DNA of 64,000 nucleotides from assembly GCF_900215145.1 (NCBI RefSeq), contig NZ_OBDO01000002.1, forward strand, positions 1-64,000, read 5' to 3'. The DNA comes from Geodermatophilus sabuli (GTDB lineage Bacteria > Actinomycetota > Actinomycetes > Mycobacteriales > Geodermatophilaceae). Below, piece by piece: positions 9,227 to 18,203 of this stretch (positions are counted from its first letter, which is position 1; each line of letters begins with the position of its first letter). The notes under the pieces are model-generated. The model ran no database searches. It saw nothing but the letters and a program-made list of their open reading frames with translations, and had not been told where the DNA came from. The position numbers and the translations under genes are program-made.

Positions 9227-10858
9227 ATGGCCGTGGGGGTCGAGCCCGCGAGGGCGGCCTTCCGCGCAGGGCGCTGGCGGGAGGCCGGTGCCGCCCTGCT
9301 CGCCGCCGGCCTGGACGACCTCGGCGTGGACGACCTCGAGCGGCTCGCCGTCTGTGCGCACCTCACCGGTGCGGCCGGGACGAGCCTGGTGGCGTGGCGC
9401 CGTGCGCACGCCGAGTGCACGCGGCTCGGCGCCCACGCCCGCGCGGCGCGCTCGGCGTTCTGGCTGGCCTTCGCCCTGCTCAACCGGCGCGACCTGGCGC
9501 GGGGCGGCGGCTGGGTGGACCGGGGGCAGCGGCAGCTGGACGAGGCCGAGGAGGACTGCGTCGAGCGTGGCCACCTGTGCTACGCCGCCGGCCTGCGGGC
9601 GGTCTTCAGCGGGGACGTGCCGGCGGCGTACGACGCCTTCGACCGGGCCGGCGCGGTCGCCGAGCGCTTCGCCGACCCGGAGCTGGCCGCCCTCGCCCGC
9701 ATCGGCCGAGGTCGGTGCCTGATCTACCTCGACCGGATCCGGGAGGGGGTGGCGCTGCTGGACGAGGCGATGGTGTCGGTGACGGGCGAGGAGGTCTCCG
9801 CCGTCGCCGTCGGGGACAGCTACTGCACGGTGATCGACGCCTGCCAGGAGCTGCGCGACGTGCACCGGGTCGACGTGTGGTCGGCGGACTTCAGCGAGTG
9901 GTGCGAGCGCAACCCCGACGTCCTGCTCTACCGCGGCCAGTGCCTGCTGCACCGGGCCGAGGTCCTGGAGTTCCACGGCGCCTGGCGCGAGGCGGCGGCC
10001 GAGGTGGAGCGGGCGCGGACGCACCTGGTCGACCCGATGGGGCGGCTCGTGCTCGGGGCGGCGAGCTACCTGCACGCCGAGCTGCTCCGGCTGACCGGGC
10101 GGCAGGGGCCTGCGGAGGCCGCCTACCGCGAGGCCGGCCGGTCCGGGCGCGACCCGCTGCCCGGGCTCGCCCTGCTGCGCGCCGACCAGGGCCGGTCGCC
10201 CGCGGGGCTCGCCGCCCTCCGCCGGTCGCTGGAGGAGACCGGCGACCCGCTGCAGCGCTCCCGCCTGCTGCCGGCCCTGGTCGAGCTGGCCCTGGCCGGA
10301 GGCGACCTCGGCGCGGCGCGGGCCGCCGCGGAGGAGCTCACCGGGACGGCGGCCCGCCTCGGCACCCCCGTGCTCGCGGCGGAGGCGGACACCGCGACGG
10401 GCTCCGTCCTGCTTGCCGACGGGGACCCCCGCCTCGCCCTGGCCAGCCTGCGGCGATCGGCCGTCCGGTGGCAGGACCTGGACGCCCCGCACCGGGAGGC
10501 CCGGACCCGGCTCCTGGTCGGCGCGGCCTGCCGGGCCCTCGGCGACGAGGAGGGGGCGGCGCTGGAGTTCGACGCCGCCCGGGCGGTGTTCACCGATCTC
10601 GGCGCGGTGCCCGACCTCGACCGGCTGGCCGCCGCCGCCGCGGAGCGGCGCACCGGGGGATGGGGGCTGACCGCGCGCGAGCGCGAGGTGCTCACCCTGG
10701 TCGCCCGAGGCCGTAGCAACCGGGCCATCGCGGCCGAACTCGTCATCAGCGAGCGCACCGCGGCGACCCACGTCGGCAGCATCCTCGCCAAGCTCGGCGT
10801 CCCCTCCCGGGCTGCGGCCACGGCGTGGGCCTACGAGCACGGCTGCGTCCGGCCCTGA
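9227..10858 (+). CDS. LuxR-family transcriptional regulator with TPR-like N-terminus
   Basis: The 543-residue protein has a C-terminal LuxR/GerE helix-turn-helix, LTAREREVLTLVARGRSN to about residue 540. The rest is an Ala/Leu/Arg-rich helical array like the tetratricopeptide sensor part of MalT/LAL regulators, but I see no N-terminal P-loop ATPase. Start ATG 9227 has GGGAGG upstream. Its signal and targets are unknown; it faces away from mscS. Confidence 0.82.
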   Translation: MAVGVEPARAAFRAGRWREAGAALLAAGLDDLGVDDLERLAVCAHLTGAAGTSLVAWRRAHAECTRLGAHARAARSAFWLAFALLNRRDLARGGGWVDRGQRQLDEAEEDCVERGHLCYAAGLRAVFSGDVPAAYDAFDRAGAVAERFADPELAALARIGRGRCLIYLDRIREGVALLDEAMVSVTGEEVSAVAVGDSYCTVIDACQELRDVHRVDVWSADFSEWCERNPDVLLYRGQCLLHRAEVLEFHGAWREAAAEVERARTHLVDPMGRLVLGAASYLHAELLRLTGRQGPAEAAYREAGRSGRDPLPGLALLRADQGRSPAGLAALRRSLEETGDPLQRSRLLPALVELALAGGDLGAARAAAEELTGTAARLGTPVLAAEADTATGSVLLADGDPRLALASLRRSAVRWQDLDAPHREARTRLLVGAACRALGDEEGAALEFDAARAVFTDLGAVPDLDRLAAAAAERRTGGWGLTAREREVLTLVARGRSNRAIAAELVISERTAATHVGSILAKLGVPSRAAATAWAYEHGCVRP

Positions 10859-10985
10859 GGTCCGCGCCCCTGCGTAGAACTGCTGATCCCACGCGCGCAG
10901 GTCCGGTGGTCGTGCCGATGTGCGGGCCGCCGCCCCTCCTTAGCGTCGGTCGCGTCGCCGACGCACGGCGCGGAAGGGGACGGAC

Positions 10986-11600
10986 ATGTGGTGGCACGCG
11001 GCGTACCGGTTCGGTTTCCACCCCTGGGAGGACGCCGAGCAGTGCCCGGAGTTCATCCGGGTGCTCGGGGAGCTGGTGACCAAGGAGGAGGCGGGGCGGG
11101 AGCCGCCCTTCGGCCGGGCGCTGGACATCGGCACCGGCAGCGGGATCTGGGCGCTGTTCCTGGCCGACCGGGGCTGGGAGGTCACCGGGGTCGACCTGGT
11201 GGACAGCCCCCTGCGACGGGCCCGTGCCCGCGCGGCCCGGGAGGGCGTCGAGGTGCGCTTCCTCCGCGGGGACGTCACCCGGCTGTCGCCCGCGGAGGTC
11301 GGGGACGGGTTCCGGCTGGTCGTGGACACCGGCACCTTCCACGACCTCGAGCCGGCGCAGCAGCGCGCCATGGGCCGCGGGATCGCCGCGGTCACCGCCC
11401 CGGACGCCGCGGTCGTCCTCACCGTGTGGCCGCGTCGCCGGCGCCCGCTGATCCGCGGCGCGCGCCGGGACGAGATCACCGCGGCCTTCCCCGGCTGGCG
11501 CGTCACCGACGTGCTGCCGAGCGGCTACCGGCCGCCCCGGGCCCTGGAGGTCTTCCTCCGGTCCGACGAGCACCTGTACCGGCTGCAGCGCGAGCCGTGA
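10986..11600 (+). CDS. SAM-dependent class I methyltransferase
   Basis: The 204-residue protein has a Rossmann methyltransferase core: motif I ALDIGTGSGIWALFLA near residues 42-57, the acidic strand end VTGVDLV, a motif II/III region LRGDVTRL and a motif IV-like VVDTGTFHDL. It resembles the small stand-alone methyltransferases common in actinobacteria, whose substrates are mostly unknown. GGAAGGGGAC lies upstream of the ATG. It converges on the thioesterase gene with a 7-bp gap. Confidence 0.8.
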   Translation: MWWHAAYRFGFHPWEDAEQCPEFIRVLGELVTKEEAGREPPFGRALDIGTGSGIWALFLADRGWEVTGVDLVDSPLRRARARAAREGVEVRFLRGDVTRLSPAEVGDGFRLVVDTGTFHDLEPAQQRAMGRGIAAVTAPDAAVVLTVWPRRRRPLIRGARRDEITAAFPGWRVTDVLPSGYRPPRALEVFLRSDEHLYRLQREP

Positions 11601-11607
11601 GCGTCGC

Positions 11608-12390
11608 TCAGCGCGGCTCGACGAACAGCGACTGCGCGGAGCGGCCGACGCGGCCGGTGGCGTCGTAGAGGTCGGCGAAGCACTGGCCGGCGCCGGACGG
11701 GCCGATGGTGGTGGCCGCGTCCACGCCCAGCCACTCGCCGGCGGGCGGGCGCACCAGGGACAGGCCGAGGTCGACGTTGGCGAACGTGGCCGTCGTCCAG
11801 TCGAGGACGGCGGAGATGCCGCTGGCCGCGTCGGTCATGACCAGCAGGTGCTGCAGCGGGGTCATCGGCTCGCCGTCCACCAGGGCGCACAGCGGGCGGG
11901 TCCAGGCGGCGGCGGGGCCGGGCGCGTTGAAGGAGCCCGAGGCGAACCGCCACTCCAGCGCCCGGTGGTAGGCCACCTCGGTGGTGAAGAAGTCCGCCGT
12001 CTCCGGCCGGCTCCGCTCCGGTCCGGGCAGCGGGACGGCCGGCTCGGGTGTGCCCTCGGAGTTCCGGGAACGCACCCGCCACGCGGTCAGCCGCATGAGC
12101 GGCCGGTCGTCGCCGGCCGTGAGCCGGGCCTCGACCAGCTCGACCCGGCGGCCCGGGCGCAGCACCCGCGCCGAGACCGCGACCGGGCCCACCGGCACCG
12201 GCCCGAGGATGTCGTAGGCCAGCCGGACGGTCTGCCCGTCGGCGATCCCGCTCACCGACTCCGCCTCGCGGGCCAGCAAGGCAGCGGGTGGCCCCGCGTG
12301 CTGCAGCCGCGGGTCCCAGGGGCCGATGGTCAGGGCGGTGGCGAGGTGACCCCCGTCGACCGGTTCGTACAGGGCGGTGGGTAGGTCCAT
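11608..12390 (-). CDS. Acyl-CoA thioesterase-like double-hotdog protein
   Basis: The 260-residue protein matches the tandem-hotdog thioesterase family (TesB-like, PF13622 type), which hydrolyses acyl-CoA to free acid and CoA. The first hotdog has the LQHAGPPAALLAREAESV helix near residues 30-50; the second ends with the ATTIGPSGAGQCFADLYD strand-helix. I chose ATG 12390; longer forms to 12426 add non-conserved residues. Upstream lies an 83-bp tandem repeat, where its promoter would have to be. Confidence 0.8.
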   Translation of the reverse strand: MDLPTALYEPVDGGHLATALTIGPWDPRLQHAGPPAALLAREAESVSGIADGQTVRLAYDILGPVPVGPVAVSARVLRPGRRVELVEARLTAGDDRPLMRLTAWRVRSRNSEGTPEPAVPLPGPERSRPETADFFTTEVAYHRALEWRFASGSFNAPGPAAAWTRPLCALVDGEPMTPLQHLLVMTDAASGISAVLDWTTATFANVDLGLSLVRPPAGEWLGVDAATTIGPSGAGQCFADLYDATGRVGRSAQSLFVEPR

Positions 12391-12437
12391 GCCCGCAGTC
12401 TCTCCGCGGGCCCCTTGCCACCTCACCGCAGGGCCGC

Positions 12438-12625
12438 CTCCCGTGGCGGTCAGCCGCCGTGTCCCCGGGGCGGCTTCCGCGCCCCGGTCCGCTCCTCGCT
12501 CGCCGGCGCTCGCTGCGATGCTCCCGTGGCTGTCAGCCGCCGTGTCCCCGGGGCGGCTTCCGCGCCCCGGTCCGCTCCTCGCTCGCTGGCGCTCGCTGCG
12601 ATGCTCCCGTGGCTGTCAGCCGCCG
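12438..12625. repeat. Tandem repeat: 83-bp unit, 2.3 copies
   Basis: Two consecutive 83-bp units (12438-12520 and 12521-12603) differ at only a few positions, and a third copy of the first 22 bp follows (12604-12625). Each unit has a hairpin, CCGGGGCG and CGCCCCGG around a 7-nt loop. The partial copy covers the stop codon of the next minus-strand gene, so the array may have grown from that gene's end. It fills the gap between that gene and the thioesterase. Confidence 0.9.
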
Positions 12626-13008
12626 GAGCGCCTGGTCGCCCACACCGCGAACGCCGTCCATCCCGCCGCCACGACGGCCGCCACGACCCACAGCCAGCGC
12701 AGCGACCCGGCGGGGTTCGAGAGCACGAGCAGCACCGCCACGACGAGGACCGCCCCGGCCAGGGGTGGCGTGCGCAGCAGCTGGCCCAGGGTGTCCGGTC
12801 CCGGGTAGGTGACGAACACCACGACGGCGACCACCAGCAGGAAGCCGCTGAGGGCGGCGAGGAACAGCGCCGTGATGCCGTACCGCGCCGGCAGCACGAA
12901 CGAGCCGAGGACGCCCACGGCCACCCCCACCGCCAGCCCGACCAGCAGTTTCCGGCGACGCGGGGACCAGGTCGGCCGCGACTCGGGCGGAGGGGACCAC
13001 GGCGCCAC
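12616..13008 (-). CDS. Small multi-pass membrane protein
   Basis: This 130-residue protein is not recognised. Four hydrophobic helices can be seen, among them LLVGLAVGVAVGVLGSFVLP, ITALFLAALSGFLLVVAVVV, LAGAVLVVAVLLVLS and WLWVVAAVVAAGWTAFAVW, with short basic links. I chose GTG 13008, after which the sequence looks protein-like; upstream in the same frame it is antisense noise. It is divergent from the BCCT transporter gene. No function can be assigned. Confidence 0.65.
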   Translation of the reverse strand: MAPWSPPPESRPTWSPRRRKLLVGLAVGVAVGVLGSFVLPARYGITALFLAALSGFLLVVAVVVFVTYPGPDTLGQLLRTPPLAGAVLVVAVLLVLSNPAGSLRWLWVVAAVVAAGWTAFAVWATRRSGG

Positions 13009-13218
13009 GTGGCAGGTGTGCCCGCGTCGTCCCGGGGGCACACAGGCACCGGCGGTGCGTCGCGCCGTTGTCTCGCCCAGATCACGGCGGGCTTGCATCC
13101 GACCGGTCCGCTCCGGACGGTGGGGGAGTGGTACCGCTCCCGCGCACCCGGGAGAGGTGACGCACCCGACGTCGACCGAGAGGGAGGAGCGCCGGTCCGC
13201 CCGGCGCCGCACGCAGCC

Positions 13219-15015
13219 GTGACGAAGACACCCGAAGTCCACGATGCATCCACCGGTTCCGGGGCGCACCCGGCCGTCGCCCCGCCGCCACCCCTGCCGG
13301 CCGACCGGGGTGGCTCCCTCGACCGGGTGGTCTTCGGCGTCGCGGCCGTCGTCGCGCTGGCCTTCGTCGTGTGGGGGTTCGCCTCCCCCGAGGGGCTGGG
13401 GTCCGCGAGCGGCTCGGCGCTCGGGTGGGTCATGCACAACCTCGGCTGGCTGTTCGTGCTGCTCGCCTCGGCGTTCGTCCTGTTCGTCCTGTGGTTGGCC
13501 GCCAGCAGGTACGGGCGGATCCCGCTGGGCCGCGACGACGAGGCGCCGGAGTTCCGGACGGTCTCCTGGATCGCGATGATGTTCAGCGCCGGGATGGGCA
13601 TCGGGCTGATGTTCTTCGGCGTCGGCGAGCCGTTGAGCCACTACGTCTCCCCGCCGCCGCGCAGCGTGACCGCCGAGACGCCCGAGGCCGTGGAGACGGC
13701 GATGGCGACCACGCTGTTCCACTGGTCGCTGCACCCGTGGGCCATCTACGCCGTCGTCGGCCTGGCCATCGCGTACGGCACCTTCCGTCGTGGCCGGCCG
13801 CAGCTGATCAGCGCCGCCTTCGCCCCGCTGTTCGGGAAGCGGCGCACCGAGGGCCCGGCCGGCAAGGTCATCGACGTCCTGGCGATCTTCGCGACGCTGT
13901 TCGGATCGGCCGCCTCGCTGGGGCTGGGCGCGCTGCAGATCGGCAGCGGGATGGAGATCCTCGGCTGGGCCGGGGACGTGGGCAACGGCCTGCTCGTCGG
14001 CATCATCGCCGTCCTGACCGCGGCGTTCGTCGCCTCCGCGGTGTCCGGCATCGCCAAGGGCATCCAGTGGCTGGCCAACATCAACATGGTGCTCGCGCTG
14101 GTCCTGGCCCTGTTCGTCTTCGTCGTCGGCCCGACGGTCTTCATCCTCGACCTCATCCCGACGACGGTCGGCAACTACTTCGCCGACCTCGGTGACATGG
14201 CCGCGCGCACCGAGGCCAGTGGTGGCGACGCGATGGCCGCCTGGCTGTCCGGCTGGACGGTCTTCTACTGGGCCTGGTGGATCAGCTGGACGCCGTTCGT
14301 CGGGCTGTTCATCGCCCGCATCAGCCGGGGCCGCACCATCCGGCAGTTCGTCAGCGGCGTCCTGCTGGTGCCGAGCGTGGTCAGCTTGATCTGGTTCGCG
14401 GTCTTCGGCGGGGCCGGCATCGTCACCCAGCGCGAGGGCGCCGACGTCGCCGGGCAGGGGACGCCGGAGGGGCAGCTGTTCGGCGTCCTCGAGACCTTCC
14501 CGCTGGCCACCGTGATGACCGTGCTGGTCATGGTGTTGGTGGCGATCTTCTTCGTCTCCGGCGCCGACGCCGCGTCGATCGTCATGGGGTCGCTGTCGGA
14601 GCGCGGCACGATCGAGCCCAGCCGGTCCACGGTGGTCTTCTGGGGCGTGGTCATGGGTGCGGTCGCCGCGATCATGCTGCTGGTCGGCGGCGACGAGGCC
14701 CTGACCGGCCTGCAGAACCTGACCATCATCGCCGCGCTCCCGTTCGCGCTGGTGATGGTCGGCCTGGCGGTGGCGCTGGCCAGGGACGTGCGCACCGACC
14801 CGATGATGCTGCGCCGCACGGTCGCCGCCGAGGCGGTCGAGCAGGCCGTCGTCGAGGGCATCACCCGGCACGGGGAGGACTTCGTGCTGGTCGTCGAGTC
14901 CGGCTCGAGCAGCGGCGGCACCTCCCCCGTGGCAGCTGCCCGGAAGCGGCAGCAGGACGGCACCAAGCAGGTGCGCGACGTCGGCTCGCCGGTGCCGGAC
15001 CGCGACGACCGATGA
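13219..15015 (+). CDS. BCCT-family betaine/choline/carnitine transporter
   Basis: The 598-residue transporter takes up quaternary-amine osmoprotectants with sodium or protons. Twelve membrane helices are expected; diagnostic segments are MFSAGMGIGLMFFGVGEP near residue 120 and the Trp-rich YWAWWISWTPFVGLFIARIS near residue 355. A hydrophilic tail of about 65 residues may sense osmolality, as in BetP. I chose GTG 13219 as the first usable start; GAGGGAGGAG lies rather far (about 30 nt) upstream. A strong terminator follows. Confidence 0.9.
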   Translation: MTKTPEVHDASTGSGAHPAVAPPPPLPADRGGSLDRVVFGVAAVVALAFVVWGFASPEGLGSASGSALGWVMHNLGWLFVLLASAFVLFVLWLAASRYGRIPLGRDDEAPEFRTVSWIAMMFSAGMGIGLMFFGVGEPLSHYVSPPPRSVTAETPEAVETAMATTLFHWSLHPWAIYAVVGLAIAYGTFRRGRPQLISAAFAPLFGKRRTEGPAGKVIDVLAIFATLFGSAASLGLGALQIGSGMEILGWAGDVGNGLLVGIIAVLTAAFVASAVSGIAKGIQWLANINMVLALVLALFVFVVGPTVFILDLIPTTVGNYFADLGDMAARTEASGGDAMAAWLSGWTVFYWAWWISWTPFVGLFIARISRGRTIRQFVSGVLLVPSVVSLIWFAVFGGAGIVTQREGADVAGQGTPEGQLFGVLETFPLATVMTVLVMVLVAIFFVSGADAASIVMGSLSERGTIEPSRSTVVFWGVVMGAVAAIMLLVGGDEALTGLQNLTIIAALPFALVMVGLAVALARDVRTDPMMLRRTVAAEAVEQAVVEGITRHGEDFVLVVESGSSSGGTSPVAAARKRQQDGTKQVRDVGSPVPDRDDR

Positions 15016-15021
15016 GTCCGG

Positions 15022-15059
15022 CCGGTCGGCCCCGTCGTAGCTGCGACGGGGCCGACCGG
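15022..15059 (+). terminator. Strong hairpin terminator after the BCCT gene
   Basis: CGGTCGGCCCCGTCG pairs perfectly with CGACGGGGCCGACCG over a TAGCTG loop, plus one more outer pair. It begins 6 bp after the BCCT stop codon and ends before the VOC gene. Confidence 0.85.
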
Positions 15060-15075
15060 GCCCCCGGACGACGGG

Positions 15076-15483
15076 ATGGACGACGTGCGCATGATCTTCG
15101 TGAACCTGCCGGTGCGGGACCTGGCCGCCGCCAAGGCGTTCTACGGCGGCCTCGGGTTCTCCTTCAACGAGCAGTTCTCCGACGAGCGGACCGCCTCGGT
15201 GGTGGTCGACGAGAACATCGTCGTCATGCTGCTGACCCGCGACCGCTTCGCCGACTTCGTCACCGGCGAGGTCGGGGACCCGGCGCAGTCGACCACGGTG
15301 CTCAACGGCCTGTCGGCGAGCAGCCGCGAGGAGGTCGACGAGCTCGTGTCCCGGGCGCTGGCACACGGCGGGAAGCCGTGGCTGCCGGCCCAGGACCACG
15401 GGTTCATGTACGGCGCCAGCTTCACCGACCCCGACGGCCACGTCTGGGAGGTCATCTGGATGGACCCCGCGAACGTGCAGTGA
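15076..15483 (+). CDS. VOC-superfamily (glyoxalase-like) protein
   Basis: The 135-residue protein is a two-repeat vicinal-oxygen-chelate fold: NLPVRDLAAAKAFYGGLGF near the start and ASFTDPDGHVWEVIWMDP at the end. It resembles the YglJ/extradiol-type glyoxalase relatives common in actinobacteria. The expected metal-site histidine and glutamate (GHVWEV) are present in the second half; the first half has no obvious ligand, so enzymatic activity is unsure. It overlaps the next gene by 4 bp (GTGA). Confidence 0.8.
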   Translation: MDDVRMIFVNLPVRDLAAAKAFYGGLGFSFNEQFSDERTASVVVDENIVVMLLTRDRFADFVTGEVGDPAQSTTVLNGLSASSREEVDELVSRALAHGGKPWLPAQDHGFMYGASFTDPDGHVWEVIWMDPANVQ

Positions 15484-15995
15484 CCCCCGCCGACGCCCTG
15501 GCCGGGGTGTTCACTGCAGCCGCGCCCCGGCCGGAGCTGGCCGGCCGGCTGGCGGTCTTCGCGCCGCTGGTCGGCAGCTGGGACCTCCGCGTGACCGACG
15601 TCGCGGCCGACGGCACCGAGACGGAGCGGGACGGCGAGTGGCACTTCGGCTGGGCGCTGGACGGGCGGGCGCTGGCCGACGTCTGGATCAGCCCCTCCCG
15701 GGCCGCGCGGGCCGCCGGCGCCCCCGACGGCGAGTGGGGACTGAGCCTGCGGTTCTGGGACGAGGCACTCGGCCGCTACCGGTCCACCTGGCACGGCCCG
15801 GCCCGCGGTTGGGTCATCCCCTTCACCGCGACGCCGTCCCCGGACGGCCTGGTCCTCGCCGGCGAGCGGGACGGGACCGGGCTGCGCTGGGTCTTCTCGG
15901 AGGTGACGGCGGAGGCGTTCCGCTGGCGGGCGGAGGAGGACGACGGCACCGGCTTCCGGGTGCGGCAGCGTTTCGTCGCCGCGCGGCGCGCCTGA
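15480..15995 (+). CDS. DUF1579-like / lipocalin-like conserved protein
   Basis: The 171-residue protein is a beta-rich sequence with evenly spaced Trp-containing strands: VGSWDLRVT, EWHFGWALDGRALADVW, GLSLRFWDEALGRYRSTW and GLRWVFSEVTAEAFRW. This pattern fits DUF1579/nitrobindin-type lipocalin-like proteins that hold small hydrophobic ligands. Function is unknown. It is translationally coupled to the VOC protein, so the pair may act on the same molecule. Confidence 0.7.
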   Translation: MTPADALAGVFTAAAPRPELAGRLAVFAPLVGSWDLRVTDVAADGTETERDGEWHFGWALDGRALADVWISPSRAARAAGAPDGEWGLSLRFWDEALGRYRSTWHGPARGWVIPFTATPSPDGLVLAGERDGTGLRWVFSEVTAEAFRWRAEEDDGTGFRVRQRFVAARRA

Positions 15996-16054
15996 CGGGC
16001 CGGCCCCCGAGCCCGTAGGTGGCACGGGGCGTTACGGGGACTACCTTGCTCGCC

Positions 16055-17002
16055 ATGCCCCGTCCCGCCCTCGGATACGCCACCACCGTCGTCGCCGCGG
16101 GGTTCTTCGCCGTCAACGGCACCGTCTCCACGCTGGCGCTGCAGGCCGGCATCCCGGCCACCCGGCTGACCGCGCTGCGGTGCGCCGGTGCGGCCGTGGC
16201 GCTGCTCGTCGTCCTGGCGCTCGTCTCGCCCGGGCGGCTGCGGACCAGCCGGCGGGAGTTGCCCCTCCTCACCGTGCTCGGCGTGGTGGGGGTCGCCCTG
16301 ACGCAGTTCCTCTACTACGTGGCGATCGGCCGCCTGCCGGTCGGGATCGCGCTGGTCTTCGAGATGACCGCGCCGGTCCTCATCGCCCTCTACGTCTGGC
16401 TGGTCCGCCGCGAGCGGGTGCGCAGCCGGCTGTGGGGGGCGCTGCTGCTGTCGCTGTCCGGCCTGGTCTTCGTGGCGGAGGTCTGGCAGGGCGGTGGCTC
16501 GCTGGACCCGCTCGGTGTGGCCGCCGCGCTGGCCGCCGCGGTGTGCCTGGCCACCTACTACCTCCTGGGCGAGCGGGGCGCGGCCACCCGCGACCCGGTC
16601 GGGCTGACGTGCTGGAGCTTCGTGGCCGCCGCGCTGTTCTGGTCGGTGGCCGCGCCGTGGTGGGAGTTCGACGCCGGGGTGCTCGGCGAGCGGGTGCCGG
16701 TGTCGATCGGCTCGCTGGAGCTGCCGCTGTGGGTGCTGGTGGCCTGGATCGTCGTCCTCGGGGCGGTGGTGCCGTTCTGGCTGTCCATCTCGGCGCTGCG
16801 GCACCTGCCGCCGACGACCGCCGGTCTCGTCGCGACCGTCGAGCCGGTGCTCGCCTCGGTGGTGGCCTGGCTCTGGGTGGAGCAGGTGCTGTCGGGCTGG
16901 CAGGTGCTGGGCGGGTTCGTCGTCCTCGTGGGGATCGTGCTGGCGCAGACGGCCCGGGCAGAGGCGCCGGCGCCCCTGCCCGAGACGCCGGCGCACGTCT
17001 GA
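16055..17002 (+). CDS. EamA/DMT-family transporter
   Basis: The 315-residue protein has ten predicted membrane helices in two EamA repeats, the drug/metabolite exporter fold. Repeat one covers about residues 5-135 with LYYVAIGRLPVGIALVFEMT, repeat two about 145-300 with TTAGLVATVEPVLASVVAWLW, the typical helix-9 motif. Such proteins export amino acids or other small metabolites; the substrate is unknown. I chose ATG 16055 over an upstream GTG because the membrane domain begins right after it. Confidence 0.88.
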   Translation: MPRPALGYATTVVAAGFFAVNGTVSTLALQAGIPATRLTALRCAGAAVALLVVLALVSPGRLRTSRRELPLLTVLGVVGVALTQFLYYVAIGRLPVGIALVFEMTAPVLIALYVWLVRRERVRSRLWGALLLSLSGLVFVAEVWQGGGSLDPLGVAAALAAAVCLATYYLLGERGAATRDPVGLTCWSFVAAALFWSVAAPWWEFDAGVLGERVPVSIGSLELPLWVLVAWIVVLGAVVPFWLSISALRHLPPTTAGLVATVEPVLASVVAWLWVEQVLSGWQVLGGFVVLVGIVLAQTARAEAPAPLPETPAHV

Positions 17003-17004
17003 CC

Positions 17005-17065
17005 GTGGCCCTCCTGCAGGGGACCGTCGCGATCCTGCGCGCGGCGGGGACCAGGAGGGTCCTCG
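17005..17065 (-). repeat. Structured intergenic repeat, copy A
   Basis: Arms CCCTCCTG (17009-17016) and CAGGAGGG (17052-17059) enclose a loop which, on the minus strand, matches the shared core of copies B-D at about 26 of 33 positions. It lies between the convergent EamA and siderophore-binding-protein genes, where a two-way terminator is expected. Confidence 0.75.
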
Positions 17066-17084
17066 CTCAGGTGGCCCTGCGGTC

Positions 17085-18092
17085 TCAGGTGACCTCCCGG
17101 GCCTCGGTCAGGTAGCCGGCCAGCTCCTCCATGTAGGCGGCCTGGGCGACGTGGTCCATCCCGATGTACTTCCACGGGTACAGCTGCCCGGCCCGGACGG
17201 CGGGCAGCAGCGCGGCGGTGGGCTGGGCCGCGATCTCCTCCGGCGTCATGCTGAACCGCAGCGAGTAGAGGATGACGTCACTCGGGTGGTTCGGGACCTC
17301 CTCCCAGCCGACCGACTCCCAGAAGTAGCCGTCGCCGCCCGGGTCGACGAACTGCACGCCGAGCTCCTGGTAGAGCCGCAGCTGCGGGTCGTCGGGGGCC
17401 TTGTTCATCCACCAGCCGTCGGCGACCGTGGCGTACACCGGCAGCACGGTCACCCCGCCCCGGGCGGCCTCGGACAGGGTCTGCGAGGCGGCCTCGAAGT
17501 CCGCGCGGGCGGCGTCGACCACCTCGCTGTCGGCACCGAGGGACTCGGCGAGCTCGACGGTCCGCTCGATGACGTCGGCGGCCGAGCCGCGGTAGGCGAT
17601 CGCGATGATCGGCGCGATCTCGGCGACCTGCTCCTGCTGCTCGACCGACTCGAAGCCGTAGAGCGGCTGGGTCTCGTCCAGCGTGCCCTCGGAGTCGGTC
17701 GGGTAGACGGAGGTGACGATGACGTCGGGATCGGCCGCGGCCAGCTGCTCGAGGTCGATCTGCCCGTAGCTCTCGCCGAGGATCGCCAGGTCGCCGAGGT
17801 CCTTGCCGTCGAAGGCGACGTCGTCCTCGGCCGAGGTCTGGCCGAAGGTGGCGACCGGCTCGATGCCGTAGTTCCACAGCGAGGCGACGACGTCGTTGAG
17901 GCCGGCGATCCGGGTCGGGACCTCGCCGAGCGCGACGGTGTTGCCCATGTCGTCGGTGAACTCCCAGCCGCTCTCCCCCGAGGCGGTGGCGCCGGCCGCG
18001 CCGGCGGGGTCGTCGTCGGAGCAGCCGGCGGCCGCGAGCAGCGCGGCGACGGTGAGGGAGGCGCCGATCAGGCGGCGCGGAATGCGGTGCAA
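17085..18092 (-). CDS. Iron-siderophore ABC transporter substrate-binding lipoprotein
   Basis: The 335-residue protein carries ferric siderophores to the FecCD-type permease. A signal peptide with lipobox LLAAAGC leads to a helical-backbone type III binding fold; TDDMGNTVALGEVPTRIAGL opens the domain and LEQLAAADPDVIVTSVY is a typical family strand-helix. It is divergent from the siderophore-interacting protein gene. An iron-box sequence lies in the shared promoter region, so expression should rise in iron starvation. Confidence 0.92.
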   Translation of the reverse strand: MHRIPRRLIGASLTVAALLAAAGCSDDDPAGAAGATASGESGWEFTDDMGNTVALGEVPTRIAGLNDVVASLWNYGIEPVATFGQTSAEDDVAFDGKDLGDLAILGESYGQIDLEQLAAADPDVIVTSVYPTDSEGTLDETQPLYGFESVEQQEQVAEIAPIIAIAYRGSAADVIERTVELAESLGADSEVVDAARADFEAASQTLSEAARGGVTVLPVYATVADGWWMNKAPDDPQLRLYQELGVQFVDPGGDGYFWESVGWEEVPNHPSDVILYSLRFSMTPEEIAAQPTAALLPAVRAGQLYPWKYIGMDHVAQAAYMEELAGYLTEAREVT

Positions 18093-18138
18093 CGGGTCTC
18101 CTCGCAGGTCACCTCGGAGTGTTCCCCCGAGAGGCGGC

Positions 18139-18157
18139 TTAGGTTAGCCTCACCTGC
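18139..18157. promoter_or_regulatory. DtxR/IdeR-type iron box between the binding-protein and SIP genes
   Basis: The 19-bp site TTAGGTTAGCCTCACCTGC matches the remembered IdeR consensus TTAGGTTAGGCTAACCTAA at about 15 positions. It is 47 bp from both divergent starts and could repress both. The 15-nt core recurs exactly at 22342-22356. Confidence 0.8.
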
Positions 18158-18203
18158 GCTGCCGTCCGCAAGGGTCGGGGCACCGGGAGAGCGGAGACGT
18201 CGC

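Noticed and set aside
12415..13218. Upstream extension of the BCCT frame
   Set aside because: The extension is Arg/Pro-rich, runs across the tandem repeat and is antisense to the small membrane protein; the transporter fold starts after 13219.
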